Assembly (NCBI GenBank): GCA_002841765.1
Contig: PHAV01000019.1
Span: 1 to 52,234, forward strand
DNA length: 52,234 nt
Source: Deltaproteobacteria bacterium HGW-Deltaproteobacteria-4
GTDB lineage: Bacteria; Desulfobacterota; Desulfuromonadia; Desulfuromonadales; UBA2197
Direction of reading: 5' to 3'
Positions 24,192 to 34,379 of this stretch are shown here, in pieces (the stretch's first letter is position 1; each line of letters begins with the position of its first letter). Below the pieces are notes generated by a model. That model was not told the origin of the DNA. It worked only from the letters and a program-made list of their open reading frames with translations, and ran no database searches. The position numbers and the translations under genes are program-made.

Positions 24192-27176
24192 TTACATCTC
24201 CCGCAGCGGCGCTTGCCAGGCCGCTTTCAGTTCATCGAGTGACGCTGCGATCAATGAACAGTTATTGGCATCAACGACTTGCAGCTGTGCTGTGGTGATC
24301 ACCTCGCCGAGCAAAGAGCAGCTCTGCCGGGCAAAGAGTGAAGTGAAGCGTCCCTGATTCTCCGGATGGACCGTCACCAGCAAGCGGCTCGCCGATTCCG
24401 AGAAGAGGATCTGCGGCACGGTCAATTCGCCGCGCGTCTCCACCTTGCTCAGATCGATGCGCATGCCGAGGCCACCGCTGAAGGCGGTCTCGGCAAGTGC
24501 GACAGCCAGGCCGCCGTCAGAGAGGTCGTGACAGGAAGCGATAAGCCCGGCGGTCTGGGCGGCATTGAGGGTGCGATAACGGGCCAGCGCCGAGGGCGCA
24601 TCGACCTGCGGGACATTAGCGCCGAGTTCGCCAAGCTGTGCGTAAAGTTCGGAAGCGCCGAGCTCATTGGCGGTGACACCGAGGAGATAGACGAGATCAC
24701 CGGGGCGTTTGGCATCCATGGTTGTCGCCAGCCGGACATCGTCGATCTTGCCGATCACCGAGAAGAGGACGGTCGGCGGGATCGAAATCTTCGTGTCGCC
24801 GATCTGATAATCATTCTTCATCGAATCCTTGCCGGAGATCAGCGGCACGCCGAAGGCAACGCAGTAATCGTAAAGGGCCTGATTCGCCCGCACCAACTGA
24901 GCAGCCTTGTACTCGCCGTCCGGAGTCTTGTCGCTCTTCACCGGATCGCACCAGCAGAAGTTATCGAGCCCAGCAACATGATCGATCTTGCCGCCGACCG
25001 CCACATAGTTGCGCAGCCCTTCGTCGATGGCGTTTGCCATCATCTGGTAGGTGTCGATATCGGAATAGCGCGGGCAGATGCCGTGCGCCACCACGGTGCC
25101 GACGTAACTGTCATCGAGAGGACGGACGACCGCGGCATCAGAGGGACCATCATTGACGACGCCGGTGAGGGGTTTGACGATCGTCCCGGCCTGTACTTCG
25201 TGATCGTAGCGCCGCACCACACTCTCTTTCGAACAGATATTCAGGCTGCCAAGGAGATTGAGGAGGGCCGTCTGCACGTTGAAGTCCGCGGGAAGCTGCG
25301 GTTCGCTGCAGGTCGGGGGCGTCCAGGTGGCGGGAATGAGCATCTGCGGCACACCTTCATGGAGAAACTCCATCGAGAGCCAGGTGACGGTCTTCCCTTG
25401 GTACAGGCAATGATAGTAACCGGAGGCAGTGAACTGGCCGAGATCGGTCGATTCCACCTCCATCTCCGCAGAGAGGCTGAGAAAAGCGGCGAGTTTATCG
25501 GGCGGAACCGCGACGGTCATGCGCTCCTGCGCTTCGGAGATGAGAATCTCCCAAGGCTGCAAGCCGGGGTATTTCAGCGGTGCGCGATCAAGATGGAGCT
25601 CGAAGCCGCCGGTATCCTGTGCCATCTCACCGATGGAAGAGGAAAGTCCACCGGCACCGTTGTCGGTAATCGAGCTGTAAAGACCGCGGTCGCGGGCGAT
25701 GATGAGGAAGTCAAGCATGCGCCGCTGCGTGATCGGATCACCGATCTGCACCGCCGTGACGGGTGAACCTTCATGCAGCTCTTCGGAGGAGAAGGTGGCG
25801 CCGTGGATGCCGTCCTTGCCGATGCGGCCGCCGACCATGACGATGCGATCGCCGACCCGGGCCGCCTTTTCGTGGCAGGGCTTGCCATGCAGAGTGGCGG
25901 GCATGATCGAACCGGTACCGCAGTAAACAAGGGGCTTACCGACGAAACGGTCATCAAAGACCAGCGAGCCGTTGACGGTCGGAATGCCGCTCTTGTTGCC
26001 GCCGTGCTCGACCCCTTCGACGACGCCTTCAAAAATCCGGCGCGGCGGCAGCAGACGCGGCGGCAGCGGTTGGTCGTAAAAGGGCGAAGCAAAGCAGAAG
26101 ACATCAGTATTAAAGAGGAGACGCGCCCCCATGCCGGTGGCAAAGGCATCGCGGTTAACGCCGACGATGCCAGTCAAGGCTCCCCCGTAGGGATCAAGAG
26201 CCGACGGGGAGTTGTGGGTCTCCACCTTGAAGACCAGGCTCCAGTCGTCAGTAAAGCGGATGACGCCAGCGTTATCCTTGAAGACCGAAAGGCAGATATC
26301 ATCCTTGCCCTGTGCCGCGCGGATATCTTTAGTGGCGCGGACGATGTAGCTCTTGAAGAGAGAGTTGATCTCCTCCCTCTTGCCGGTGGTGGTATCGAGA
26401 TAATCGATACGCGCGGCGAAGATCTTGTGTTTGCAGTGTTCGCTCCAGGTCTGGGCGAGGGCTTCGATCTCGCAATCGGTAAGGAGAGCGCCGAGGCCGA
26501 CCGCTGCCCGCACCGCCAGCACCTGCGGATCACGGATATAGGCCTGAATCGTCTGCATCTCTTCAAGATTGAGGGCGAGCATACCCGCCTTGCTCAGCGC
26601 CAACAGTTCAGCATCACTGACATCCAGATTCACTTCGTGAACCTCGGATGCTGCCGTGACCTGTACCTTCGGCACGGTTGCGGGGAGACCCTTGACCCGG
26701 TCGAAGCGATCGGAGGAAACAATCGTCCAGCGCTGAATCAGGCCATTGGCGAGGAATCCGGCGGTAATTTTTTCAGCCAGAGCCGCATCGACCGGGCCGG
26801 AAAGGAGGTACTGCACCGAAGTATAAACCCCTTCGCCGGCAGCCAGGGGACGACCGATCTGGTACTGGATCGCCTCTTTGGCGGTACGTCCGACATTGTC
26901 GGTGACACCGGGACGGTAGCCTACCTCGATAAGGATATCGAACTCCGTGGCGAGGGGGGCATTGATCGCTACTTCCTGGATGACCGGATCGCAAAACGGT
27001 CCGTGCGCCGCCGCGGCGACTTCCTGCTGTGTCAGGTCGGCATCGATCGTATAGACGTCGAGGGTCTGGACGGCCGCCAGGTCAATCCCGAGGTGTTCGC
27101 GCAACTCCCGCTGCACCCGGGCAGCGCGGGCATCCCGCACTCCCTTTTTCAAAGCTACTTCTATGCGCCAGGGCAT
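24192..27176 (-). CDS. purL: Phosphoribosylformylglycinamidine synthase, PurS-PurL fusion
   Basis: 994 residues from the ATG at 27176 (CAGGAG 9 bases upstream). The first ~170 residues are PurS-like: IEVALKKGVRDARA and, in a second similar block, FDILIEVGYRPGVTDNVG, so two ferredoxin-like PurS units may be fused in tandem. The ATP-grasp-like PurL/PurM-fold body follows with SEHCKHKIF, VKVETHNSPSALDPYGG, the P-loop-like GGRIGKDGIHGATFSSE and ISGKDSMKND. It makes FGAM from FGAR, ATP and PurQ-derived ammonia. Size and order fall between the small PurL + PurS + PurQ system and the ~1300-residue single-chain enzyme. Confidence 0.94.
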   Translation of the reverse strand: MPWRIEVALKKGVRDARAARVQRELREHLGIDLAAVQTLDVYTIDADLTQQEVAAAAHGPFCDPVIQEVAINAPLATEFDILIEVGYRPGVTDNVGRTAKEAIQYQIGRPLAAGEGVYTSVQYLLSGPVDAALAEKITAGFLANGLIQRWTIVSSDRFDRVKGLPATVPKVQVTAASEVHEVNLDVSDAELLALSKAGMLALNLEEMQTIQAYIRDPQVLAVRAAVGLGALLTDCEIEALAQTWSEHCKHKIFAARIDYLDTTTGKREEINSLFKSYIVRATKDIRAAQGKDDICLSVFKDNAGVIRFTDDWSLVFKVETHNSPSALDPYGGALTGIVGVNRDAFATGMGARLLFNTDVFCFASPFYDQPLPPRLLPPRRIFEGVVEGVEHGGNKSGIPTVNGSLVFDDRFVGKPLVYCGTGSIMPATLHGKPCHEKAARVGDRIVMVGGRIGKDGIHGATFSSEELHEGSPVTAVQIGDPITQRRMLDFLIIARDRGLYSSITDNGAGGLSSSIGEMAQDTGGFELHLDRAPLKYPGLQPWEILISEAQERMTVAVPPDKLAAFLSLSAEMEVESTDLGQFTASGYYHCLYQGKTVTWLSMEFLHEGVPQMLIPATWTPPTCSEPQLPADFNVQTALLNLLGSLNICSKESVVRRYDHEVQAGTIVKPLTGVVNDGPSDAAVVRPLDDSYVGTVVAHGICPRYSDIDTYQMMANAIDEGLRNYVAVGGKIDHVAGLDNFCWCDPVKSDKTPDGEYKAAQLVRANQALYDYCVAFGVPLISGKDSMKNDYQIGDTKISIPPTVLFSVIGKIDDVRLATTMDAKRPGDLVYLLGVTANELGASELYAQLGELGANVPQVDAPSALARYRTLNAAQTAGLIASCHDLSDGGLAVALAETAFSGGLGMRIDLSKVETRGELTVPQILFSESASRLLVTVHPENQGRFTSLFARQSCSLLGEVITTAQLQVVDANNCSLIAASLDELKAAWQAPLREM

Positions 27177-27293
27177 GATGTCTGACTCCTGCATGGTGTT
27201 ACGATTAATACGAACAATCCGCCTCGAAGACCCGGTTAATAATCGTGTCGACATGTTTGAAACTTTGTTCGCACTCCTTCTTGGCGATTATTT

Positions 27294-28067
27294 TCAGACG
27301 GAAAAACAGATAGTAGCAGTTTCCTGTCGTCCAAGGATTAACTCGGGGGCGCAGCAACTCTGGCGATCGACAGTCCTTCGGGCCGCGGATAGAGCATGTT
27401 GCGGGGTATTATTGGTTTCGCTTAAATGTCCGAGAAAAACCGCCTCAAGTCCCTCCCACAGGAGAGTATCAAGAAGCTTGGCGCCGGCTTCGTTCGAAAG
27501 GTGGCCGTGCTGGCTGCGTATCCGCTGCTTGAGGTACCAGGGATAGGGGCCGTCACGCAGCAAGGTTTCATCGTGATTAAATTCAAGCACCAGAGCGCGG
27601 CAGCGTTGCAAACGCTGCACTACCAATCGCGTCGCGATGCCGAGATCGGTTGCCACACCGATGCGCCCTTCCCGGCTCTCAATGACAAAACCGGCGGTCG
27701 CTACGGCATCATGGGTCAACGGAATCGTTTCGATGCGCAGGTCACGAAAGTCAACAACCTCCCCGGCGGAAAACTCCCGCACCACCGGCAGCGCCCCGGT
27801 CTTGTTGCCGAGGGCTGTCAGGGACGTAGGGTCGATACAGACCGGCAGCTTCAAGCCGCGCGCAATCGGACCGAGGCCGCGACAGTGGTCGCTGTGTTCA
27901 TGAGAGACCAGGATCGCATCTAGCTGTGCAGGATCGACATCAATCATCGCAAGCCGCTCTTTGAGACCGCGCAGAGAAAGTCCGGCGTCGAGCAGCAGGC
28001 GGGTTTCGCCGCTTTCGATGTAGAGAGCATTTCCTTTGCTGCCGCTGGCTAACAGACAGATCCGCAC
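27294..28067 (-). CDS. MBL-fold metallohydrolase (YycJ/WalJ-like)
   Basis: 257 residues. The metallo-beta-lactamase motif HEHSDH is at residues 56-61. Further metal ligands are LTHDA (near 118) and LGHLSETNN, with VATDLG in between. N-terminal SGSKGNA is characteristic of the YycJ/WalJ group, which are predicted exonuclease-like hydrolases linked to DNA or envelope processes in Firmicutes. It lies between the sensor kinase and purL on the same strand. The 79-base gap after the kinase start suggests possible co-transcription but no shared pathway. Confidence 0.9.
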   Translation of the reverse strand: MRICLLASGSKGNALYIESGETRLLLDAGLSLRGLKERLAMIDVDPAQLDAILVSHEHSDHCRGLGPIARGLKLPVCIDPTSLTALGNKTGALPVVREFSAGEVVDFRDLRIETIPLTHDAVATAGFVIESREGRIGVATDLGIATRLVVQRLQRCRALVLEFNHDETLLRDGPYPWYLKQRIRSQHGHLSNEAGAKLLDTLLWEGLEAVFLGHLSETNNTPQHALSAARRTVDRQSCCAPELILGRQETATICFSV

Positions 28068-28146
28068 TTGATAAAATACTCCTTATTGCGGCTGCGTTAT
28101 AACAGGAATCGGCCTTTGCCGGCAAGGAAAGATTTGGCGGGAAAGA

Positions 28147-30195
28147 TCAGATTATCTCAGTTGGGTCAACCGGGGGGAGAAGAGGAATAAGGACGAAAAA
28201 AGCGCTCCCGCAGAATTTTTCCGAATGATGGCCTTCACTCTCGACCCAGATAGCGCCGCCGTGACGGTCAACAATCCCCTTGACAATCGTCAGTCCCAAG
28301 CCGGTACCACGCCCCCTGAAAGCCATCTTGCCGGTAAAGTGTTCTTCAATTTTTCCGATCTCGTAAAACTTTTCAAAAACTTGTAACTGCTCTTCCACAT
28401 CGATACCGATACCGCTATCACGCACCACCATCTCGACATAGGTGTGCTGATGCGTATCGATAGTTTCGACTTCATCAATTCCTGCCGATTTATCCGGCGC
28501 GCGCATGATCCTTACCAAACGCGTCGTCAGCGTAATGGTGCCGTTGTCCGGAGTGAATTTGACCGCATTTCCAACCAGGTTGGTAACAACCTGAAACATA
28601 CGATCCGGATCACAGAAGACTTGCGGCAGGTCAGAATCGAGATCGAGCTGTAAGGTTTGATGACGGACATGGAGAAAGTATTCGAGTTCGTTGGTAGCGG
28701 TACGGATTAATTCATTGAAGTCGACAAGACGGACACGCAACGGCATCTGGCGACGATCAAGGAGTGTGACATCAACAATATCACGGACAATAGCCGTCAA
28801 ACGGTCAGATGCATCGGAGATATAACGAACCATGGAGAGGACAGATTCATCCGCCCGGCCGGCAACGCCACTGAGGATCAGTTCGGAGTATCCGGAGACA
28901 ACCGTCAAAGGCGTCTTCAATTCATGCGATACCATGCCAAGAAAAGAATTCTTCATAGTATTCAAATTCTGCAAGTCAGAAGCGACCTGCTCGAGATGCT
29001 CTTTGATCTCCTTGTCGCGGGTGATATCACGAATCGTCATCTGCGTCATCCTCTTTCCACCCGGGTCAACCATAGCCGAACTGCGAAGCGAACCGACGAC
29101 CCGTTCACCGCTTTGCGGGCGGACAAAGTTCAGTTCAAATTCGTTGATCCGGCCCTCCCGCAAGTCACACAGCATGGATTCCTCCCTTTCAATCCGGCCA
29201 CCATGGACTCTGGCAAGGAGGGTGAGGAAATCTTCGTTAACGGCTACAGCGCGCGTGACGCCAAAGAAGTTTTCGGCAGCCCGATTGATCAAGAGGATAC
29301 GATCAACATCATCCACAACCAGAATTGCATCGCTGGCATGTTCAAGGAGGGTGCGGTACATCTCGCGGTTGGCGGCAAGCTCGTCGGTGATCCGCTCCTG
29401 CTGTTCGTACGACGACTGCAATTCACGATTGGAGAGTTCAAGTTCTGTGTAGCTGTCCTGAATCTTGAGATCACGATCACGCAAAGACTTCGCCATGGAT
29501 TCCAAAGCATTGGCGAGGGAGGCAAATTCCAGAGTCGACATTTTTGGCAGTGGGGCATTAAAATCGCCGCCAGCAACTCTTCTGGCAACACGACAAAGTT
29601 GCTCAATCGGCACTGTCAAATTGATACGAACGAAGAAGAATAAAACCAATAAGACGATGAGGGATGCTACCACCAGCACAATCAAGGTATAACGCAACAA
29701 TTTTAATGGCATCGCCGAAAGGGCCGACTCAGGGAAACCGAGACTGACCCAGCCGACCGTTGTCCCGTCAGGGGCGAGGATGCGCGTCGTGGTATCGTAA
29801 ACATGACCAAAACGGGGGTTAAAAAGGTGGGAGGTTGCCGTATTTCCTGCTTGTACCTCGCTGAGCGTGACAGGTGAAGGTGAGAGCGGGTCATGAGAAT
29901 AAAGGGGGTTGCGATTGGCATCAACAATGACACAGTAGACAATCTCGGGATCACTCGCGACAACTTGCCGACAGCGATTGCTCATCCCTTCGATCTCGTT
30001 GAGATTGATCCCGAGAGAAAGGACTTTTTCAATTCCCGAGCTTAGCTCCTTGCCAAGGAGGCGGCTACGAACGGCAAGACTCTCCCTATAGTCGCGACTT
30101 ACCTGCCGAATCGTCAGCACATTGTCGACGGCAAGGGTCACAAGCAACACAGCAAAAACAAAGAGAAGAATCCGTTTACCAAGAGTAGGGATCAT
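28147..30195 (-). CDS. Membrane sensor histidine kinase (HAMP-PAS-HisKA-HATPase)
   Basis: 682 residues from the ATG at 30195; an upstream TTG at 30258 has no ribosome site either. Order: TM1 (about 8-25), a ~140-residue periplasmic sensor, TM2 (168-189), HAMP (190-242), a coiled coil, PAS (about 280-395) and HisKA with phospho-accepting His424 in SHELKTP. The HATPase_c domain follows, with NLVGNAVKFTP, DSGIGI and GRGTGLGLTIVKG. There is no receiver domain and no response regulator within the window, so it is an orphan kinase. The signal is unknown. The HATPase has an insertion (about 590-615) with acidic and His residues. Confidence 0.93.
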   Translation of the reverse strand: MIPTLGKRILLFVFAVLLVTLAVDNVLTIRQVSRDYRESLAVRSRLLGKELSSGIEKVLSLGINLNEIEGMSNRCRQVVASDPEIVYCVIVDANRNPLYSHDPLSPSPVTLSEVQAGNTATSHLFNPRFGHVYDTTTRILAPDGTTVGWVSLGFPESALSAMPLKLLRYTLIVLVVASLIVLLVLFFFVRINLTVPIEQLCRVARRVAGGDFNAPLPKMSTLEFASLANALESMAKSLRDRDLKIQDSYTELELSNRELQSSYEQQERITDELAANREMYRTLLEHASDAILVVDDVDRILLINRAAENFFGVTRAVAVNEDFLTLLARVHGGRIEREESMLCDLREGRINEFELNFVRPQSGERVVGSLRSSAMVDPGGKRMTQMTIRDITRDKEIKEHLEQVASDLQNLNTMKNSFLGMVSHELKTPLTVVSGYSELILSGVAGRADESVLSMVRYISDASDRLTAIVRDIVDVTLLDRRQMPLRVRLVDFNELIRTATNELEYFLHVRHQTLQLDLDSDLPQVFCDPDRMFQVVTNLVGNAVKFTPDNGTITLTTRLVRIMRAPDKSAGIDEVETIDTHQHTYVEMVVRDSGIGIDVEEQLQVFEKFYEIGKIEEHFTGKMAFRGRGTGLGLTIVKGIVDRHGGAIWVESEGHHSEKFCGSAFFVLIPLLPPVDPTEII

Positions 30196-30252
30196 GAACG
30201 GCAGTCTACCTGAAATTTCAAAAAATTTTAGAATAACATGGCATTTTGATAC

Positions 30253-30268
30253 TGGCAATGAATTGCCA
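30253..30268. promoter_or_regulatory. Palindrome, possible operator
   Basis: TGGCAAT-GA-ATTGCCA is a perfect 7+7 palindrome in the divergent region between the sensor kinase (start 30195) and gap (start 30462). Size and placement fit a dimeric regulator site. The regulator is unknown. Confidence 0.35.
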
Positions 30269-30374
30269 ATAAAATATTCTAACCTTTTCCCCGGGGAGAT
30301 CCTTTAGTGTTGACGGCAACAATCAGTTTGGATTACATTTTTGGGCGCTGCGTTATCAAAGTTTCGGTGAGTTA

Positions 30375-30402
30375 TAGACAACCGCCTCGCAAGCGCTATA
30401 CT
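30375..30402 (+). promoter_or_regulatory. Candidate promoter of gap-pgk-tpiA
   Basis: TAGACA (30375-30380), a 16-base spacer and TATACT (30397-30402), about 60 bases before the gap ATG. Confidence 0.55.
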
Positions 30403-30410
30403 TTTTTTAA

Positions 30411-31469
<1,059 letters not shown>

Positions 31470-31494
31470 ATTCAAGTTTTAAAAATAAAATTAA

Positions 31495-31521
31495 CGGGAG
31501 GAAAGCGTTGGCTTCCTCCCG
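31495..31521 (+). promoter_or_regulatory. Hairpin in the gap-pgk junction
   Basis: CGGGAGGAA (31495-31503) pairs with TTCCTCCCG (31513-31521), a perfect 9-bp stem, followed by ATTTATTTC. The U run is too weak for an efficient terminator. It could attenuate transcription, protect the upstream gap message or mark a processing site. Confidence 0.45.
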
Positions 31522-31551
31522 ATTTATTTCTGGCAATGGGGAGAACACGAA

Positions 31552-32742
31552 ATGTTCAATAAAAAAACGATCAAAGACTTCGATTTCAAAGGGAAAAAAG
31601 TTCTTTGCCGGGTCGATTTCAACGTTCCGATCGACGATGCGGGGCAAGTCAGTGATGACACCAGAATTGTCGCTTCGCTGCCAACCATTCGCTACATCCT
31701 GGAGCACGGTGGTCGACTCATCCTCGCTTCACACCTCGGACGCCCCAAGGCCAAACCGGAAATGAAGTACAGTCTCGCACCGGTAGCTCCCTACCTGGCC
31801 AAACTGCTGGGACGCCCGGTGACCATGTCACCCGACTGTATCGGTCCCGAGGTGCAGACGTTGATTTCTGCCATGCAGGATGGTGATCTTCTCCTCCTCG
31901 AAAACGTCCGTTTTCACGCCGGCGAAGAGAAAAATGACCCCGCTTTTTGCGCTGAACTTGCTGCCCTGGCGGAGTGCTACGTCAATGACGCCTTCGGCAC
32001 GGCGCACCGCGCCCACGCCTCCACCGAAGGGGTGGCGCATCTCCTGCAGCCGGCCCTTGCCGGCTTCTTGATGGGGAAAGAGCTCGACTACCTCGGCACA
32101 GCTCTCGCCGCGCCGAAACGCCCATTTGTCGCCATCCTCGGCGGTGCGAAAGTCAGTGACAAGATCCCGGTTATCGAAAATCTCCTCGCCAAGGTCGATA
32201 CACTAATCATCGGCGGCGGCATGGCCTACACCTTCCTCCAGGCCCAGGGGATCGAGGTCGGCAAGTCCCTGGTCGAAAGTGACCGGATCAACCTTTCCGC
32301 TGATTTACTGGCAAAAGCACAGGAGCGCGGAGTCAAAATCCTCCTGCCGGTCGACCATGTCGTCGCAAAGGAATTCAAAGCCGAGGCCGAGCACCGTATC
32401 TGTAGTAATAGCGATTTTCCGCCAGAATGGATGGGGCTCGACATCGGTCCGCAAACTGCAAAAATTTATGCCGATGAGGTCAGCAAGGCCGGAACCGTCA
32501 TCTGGAACGGGCCGATGGGGGTCTTCGAATTCGATGCCTTCGCCGCCGGAACATTTGCCGTTGCCAGGGCCCTTGCCGACTCATCCGCCCTCTCGATCAT
32601 TGGCGGCGGTGATTCGGTGGCCGCTGTCAATAAAGCCGGACTCGAAGCGCAGATGACGCATATCTCCACCGGCGGCGGAGCCAGTCTTGAATTCCTGGAA
32701 GGGAAAGAACTCCCCGGGGTCACTGCCCTCAATGATAAGTAA
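31552..32742 (+). CDS. pgk: Phosphoglycerate kinase
   Basis: 396 residues, standard length. It transfers phosphate from 1,3-bisphosphoglycerate to [40 protein letters not shown] and the nucleotide loop GGGDSVAA are all present. It lies 82 bases after gap, across the hairpin, and 31 bases before tpiA. Confidence 0.98.
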   Translation: MFNKKTIKDFDFKGKKVLCRVDFNVPIDDAGQVSDDTRIVASLPTIRYILEHGGRLILASHLGRPKAKPEMKYSLAPVAPYLAKLLGRPVTMSPDCIGPEVQTLISAMQDGDLLLLENVRFHAGEEKNDPAFCAELAALAECYVNDAFGTAHRAHASTEGVAHLLQPALAGFLMGKELDYLGTALAAPKRPFVAILGGAKVSDKIPVIENLLAKVDTLIIGGGMAYTFLQAQGIEVGKSLVESDRINLSADLLAKAQERGVKILLPVDHVVAKEFKAEAEHRICSNSDFPPEWMGLDIGPQTAKIYADEVSKAGTVIWNGPMGVFEFDAFAAGTFAVARALADSSALSIIGGGDSVAAVNKAGLEAQMTHISTGGGASLEFLEGKELPGVTALNDK

Positions 32743-32773
32743 CGGTATCGAACCGACATAAAGGACAGACCTC

Positions 32774-33532
32774 ATGCGTACACCGATTATCGCCGGCAAC
32801 TGGAAGCTGCACAAAACGATTTCCGAAGGACGGGAACTGGTAAAAAAACTCAAGGAAGACCTTGCCGATATCAGTGATCGAGAGATCATTATCGCCCCGG
32901 TCTTTACTTCTCTCGCACCGTTGGCTGTTGAATTAGCAGGGAGCAACATTCAACTGGCAGCGCAAAACTGCCATCCGGCCGAGAGCGGGGCCTTTACCGG
33001 TGAAGTCTCAACCCTGTTCCTCAAAGATGCCGGCTGCACCTCCGTCATTGTCGGACACTCCGAACGGCGGCAGCTCTTCGGCGAAACAGATGCCTTTATC
33101 AATGCCAAGATCAAAGCTGTTCTTGCTGCCGGCATGCAGGCGATCTTCTGCATCGGCGAGACTCTGGCAGAACGGGAGTCCGGCGAGATGTTCGATGTTC
33201 TCACCCGCCAGGTACGCGAGGGGTTGAGTGGTCTCGACAGTACTGCCATGAGCAACGTCATTATCGCCTACGAACCGGTTTGGGCGATCGGCACCGGCAA
33301 AGTGGCGAGTGTCGATGAGGCTCAGGATGCTCATGTTTTCATACGCGGTCTGATCTCCGGCCTCTTTGTCGGTAAAATTGAAGAGCAGATGCGGATTCTT
33401 TATGGTGGCAGCGTCAAACCGGAGAATATCGACGGCTTGATGGCACAGGAAGACATAGATGGCGTACTGGTCGGTGGCGCCAGCCTCAAGGCGGATGATT
33501 TCATCCGCATCGTGCGTTTTACGCGCCTGTAA
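32774..33532 (+). CDS. tpiA: Triosephosphate isomerase
   Basis: 252 residues. Catalytic residues are visible: Lys11 in GNWKLH, His95 in GHSERR and Glu167 in AYEPVWAIGTG. The phosphate loop YGGSVKPEN is intact. AAAGGAC lies upstream of the ATG. It is the third gene of the glycolytic run, followed by secG after 83 bases. Confidence 0.98.
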   Translation: MRTPIIAGNWKLHKTISEGRELVKKLKEDLADISDREIIIAPVFTSLAPLAVELAGSNIQLAAQNCHPAESGAFTGEVSTLFLKDAGCTSVIVGHSERRQLFGETDAFINAKIKAVLAAGMQAIFCIGETLAERESGEMFDVLTRQVREGLSGLDSTAMSNVIIAYEPVWAIGTGKVASVDEAQDAHVFIRGLISGLFVGKIEEQMRILYGGSVKPENIDGLMAQEDIDGVLVGGASLKADDFIRIVRFTRL

Positions 33533-33615
33533 ATCTTTTTTGCTTTTCTTCATTCTCTAAAATGTGTTATTAAACTGCACTTCAATGATTAAACGAACCG
33601 AGGAGTAACATTTTA

Positions 33616-33939
33616 ATGGAAACCTTGTTGCTTACGCTCCACGTTCTGGTCTGTATTTCTCTGATTATAATCGTCCTGCTGCAGGCCGGAAAAGGGGCTG
33701 AAGTCGGTGCAACTTTTGGGGCCGGCTCCAGCCAGACGGTCTTTGGCGCCAGTGGCGGCCGTGATTTCATGACCAAATTAACGACCGCAGCCGCAATCAT
33801 CTTTATGTTGACCAGCCTGACCCTGGCCTACTTCATGGACCAGCCGGCGACCGGAAGTATCATGCCGTCAACAGTCACCGCCCCGGCAACCGCCCCGACC
33901 CTGCCGACGCTACCACCAGCCCAGGGGGATGCAAAATAG
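33616..33939 (+). CDS. secG: Preprotein translocase subunit SecG
   Basis: 107 residues. Two membrane helices (about 4-22 and 53-75) flank the conserved LLQAGKGAEVGATFGAGSS loop, with GRDFMTK before the second helix. A Pro/Thr/Ala-rich tail (about 80-107) is typical of deltaproteobacterial SecG. It stimulates SecYEG-dependent export. GAGGAG precedes the ATG. The tpiA-secG-tRNA-Leu order is common in many bacteria. Confidence 0.95.
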   Translation: METLLLTLHVLVCISLIIIVLLQAGKGAEVGATFGAGSSQTVFGASGGRDFMTKLTTAAAIIFMLTSLTLAYFMDQPATGSIMPSTVTAPATAPTLPTLPPAQGDAK

Positions 33940-33953
33940 TCATAAGTTTCTTA

Positions 33954-33982
33954 TTGACACTCAGCGTTCCTTCCATTATAAG
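33954..33982 (+). promoter_or_regulatory. Strong promoter of tRNA-Leu
   Basis: Perfect TTGACA (33954-33959), a 17-base spacer and TATAAG (33977-33982), 14 bases before the mature tRNA 5' end. This near-consensus sigma70 promoter shows that the tRNA can be transcribed independently of secG. Confidence 0.8.
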
Positions 33983-33995
33983 TAGCGAACTTTTT

Positions 33996-34082
33996 GCCGA
34001 AGTGGTGGAATTGGTAGACACACCATCTTGAGGGGGTGGCGGGCAATTGCTCGTGCGAGTTCGAGTCTCGCCTTCGGCACCA
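33996..34082 (+). tRNA. tRNA-Leu (anticodon GAG)
   Basis: An 87-base class II tRNA. Acceptor arms GCCGAAG (33996-34002) and CTTCGGC (34072-34078) pair perfectly, followed by A and an encoded CCA. The D arm contains GGAATTGGTAGAC. The anticodon stem CCATC/GGTGG encloses TTGAGGG, giving anticodon GAG (codons CUC/CUU). A long variable arm and a T-loop TTCGAGT are present. Confidence 0.95.
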
Positions 34083-34379
34083 TTAGTTTTACCTCCTGTT
34101 TTTTCAGGGAGATATGAATCCAACTTTTCAAGTGTGATACCAGCGGAAATAACTGCTGGTCAACCTTGAGGAGTTGGATTTATGCTTTTCCCCCTCTAAA
34201 AACGACCCATCACTTACTACTGCCACATCACAATCCCTGCGGAACTCTCTGATCCATTCCCCGTTCATCACCTTCACATTTCTCTTAAGACCGAAATTTT
34301 TAACCTCTTTTCCAACGTTAACCAAACCTTGCTGGTCATCAGCGAGACGAAAAAACTGCCATCCAGTCAGCGGCGAAAC
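34083..34379. other. Structured gap downstream of tRNA-Leu with a reading-frame remnant
   Basis: No complete gene. A long imperfect hairpin spans 34117-34180: outer arms AATCCAACT/AGTTGGATT, a middle TCAAG/CTTGA pair, and inner CCAGC/GCTGG. Next to it, on the minus strand (about 34383 down to 34128), a frame without an early ATG encodes GWQFFRLADDQQG, then KEVKNFGLKRNVKV and GEWIREFRRDCDVAVV. Its composition is protein-like rather than random, but I do not recognise it. It may be a degenerate gene fragment, perhaps left by integration beside the tRNA. Confidence 0.4.

Noticed and set aside
25773-27185. Long open plus-strand frame (470 codons) antisense to purL
   Set aside because: It is the shadow of a high-GC coding strand. 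It has no ribosome site, no recognisable domain, and lies entirely within purL, whose motifs are unmistakable. The same applies to antisense frames over purF (20976-22289), nfeD (6301-7566) and typA (49018-50349).
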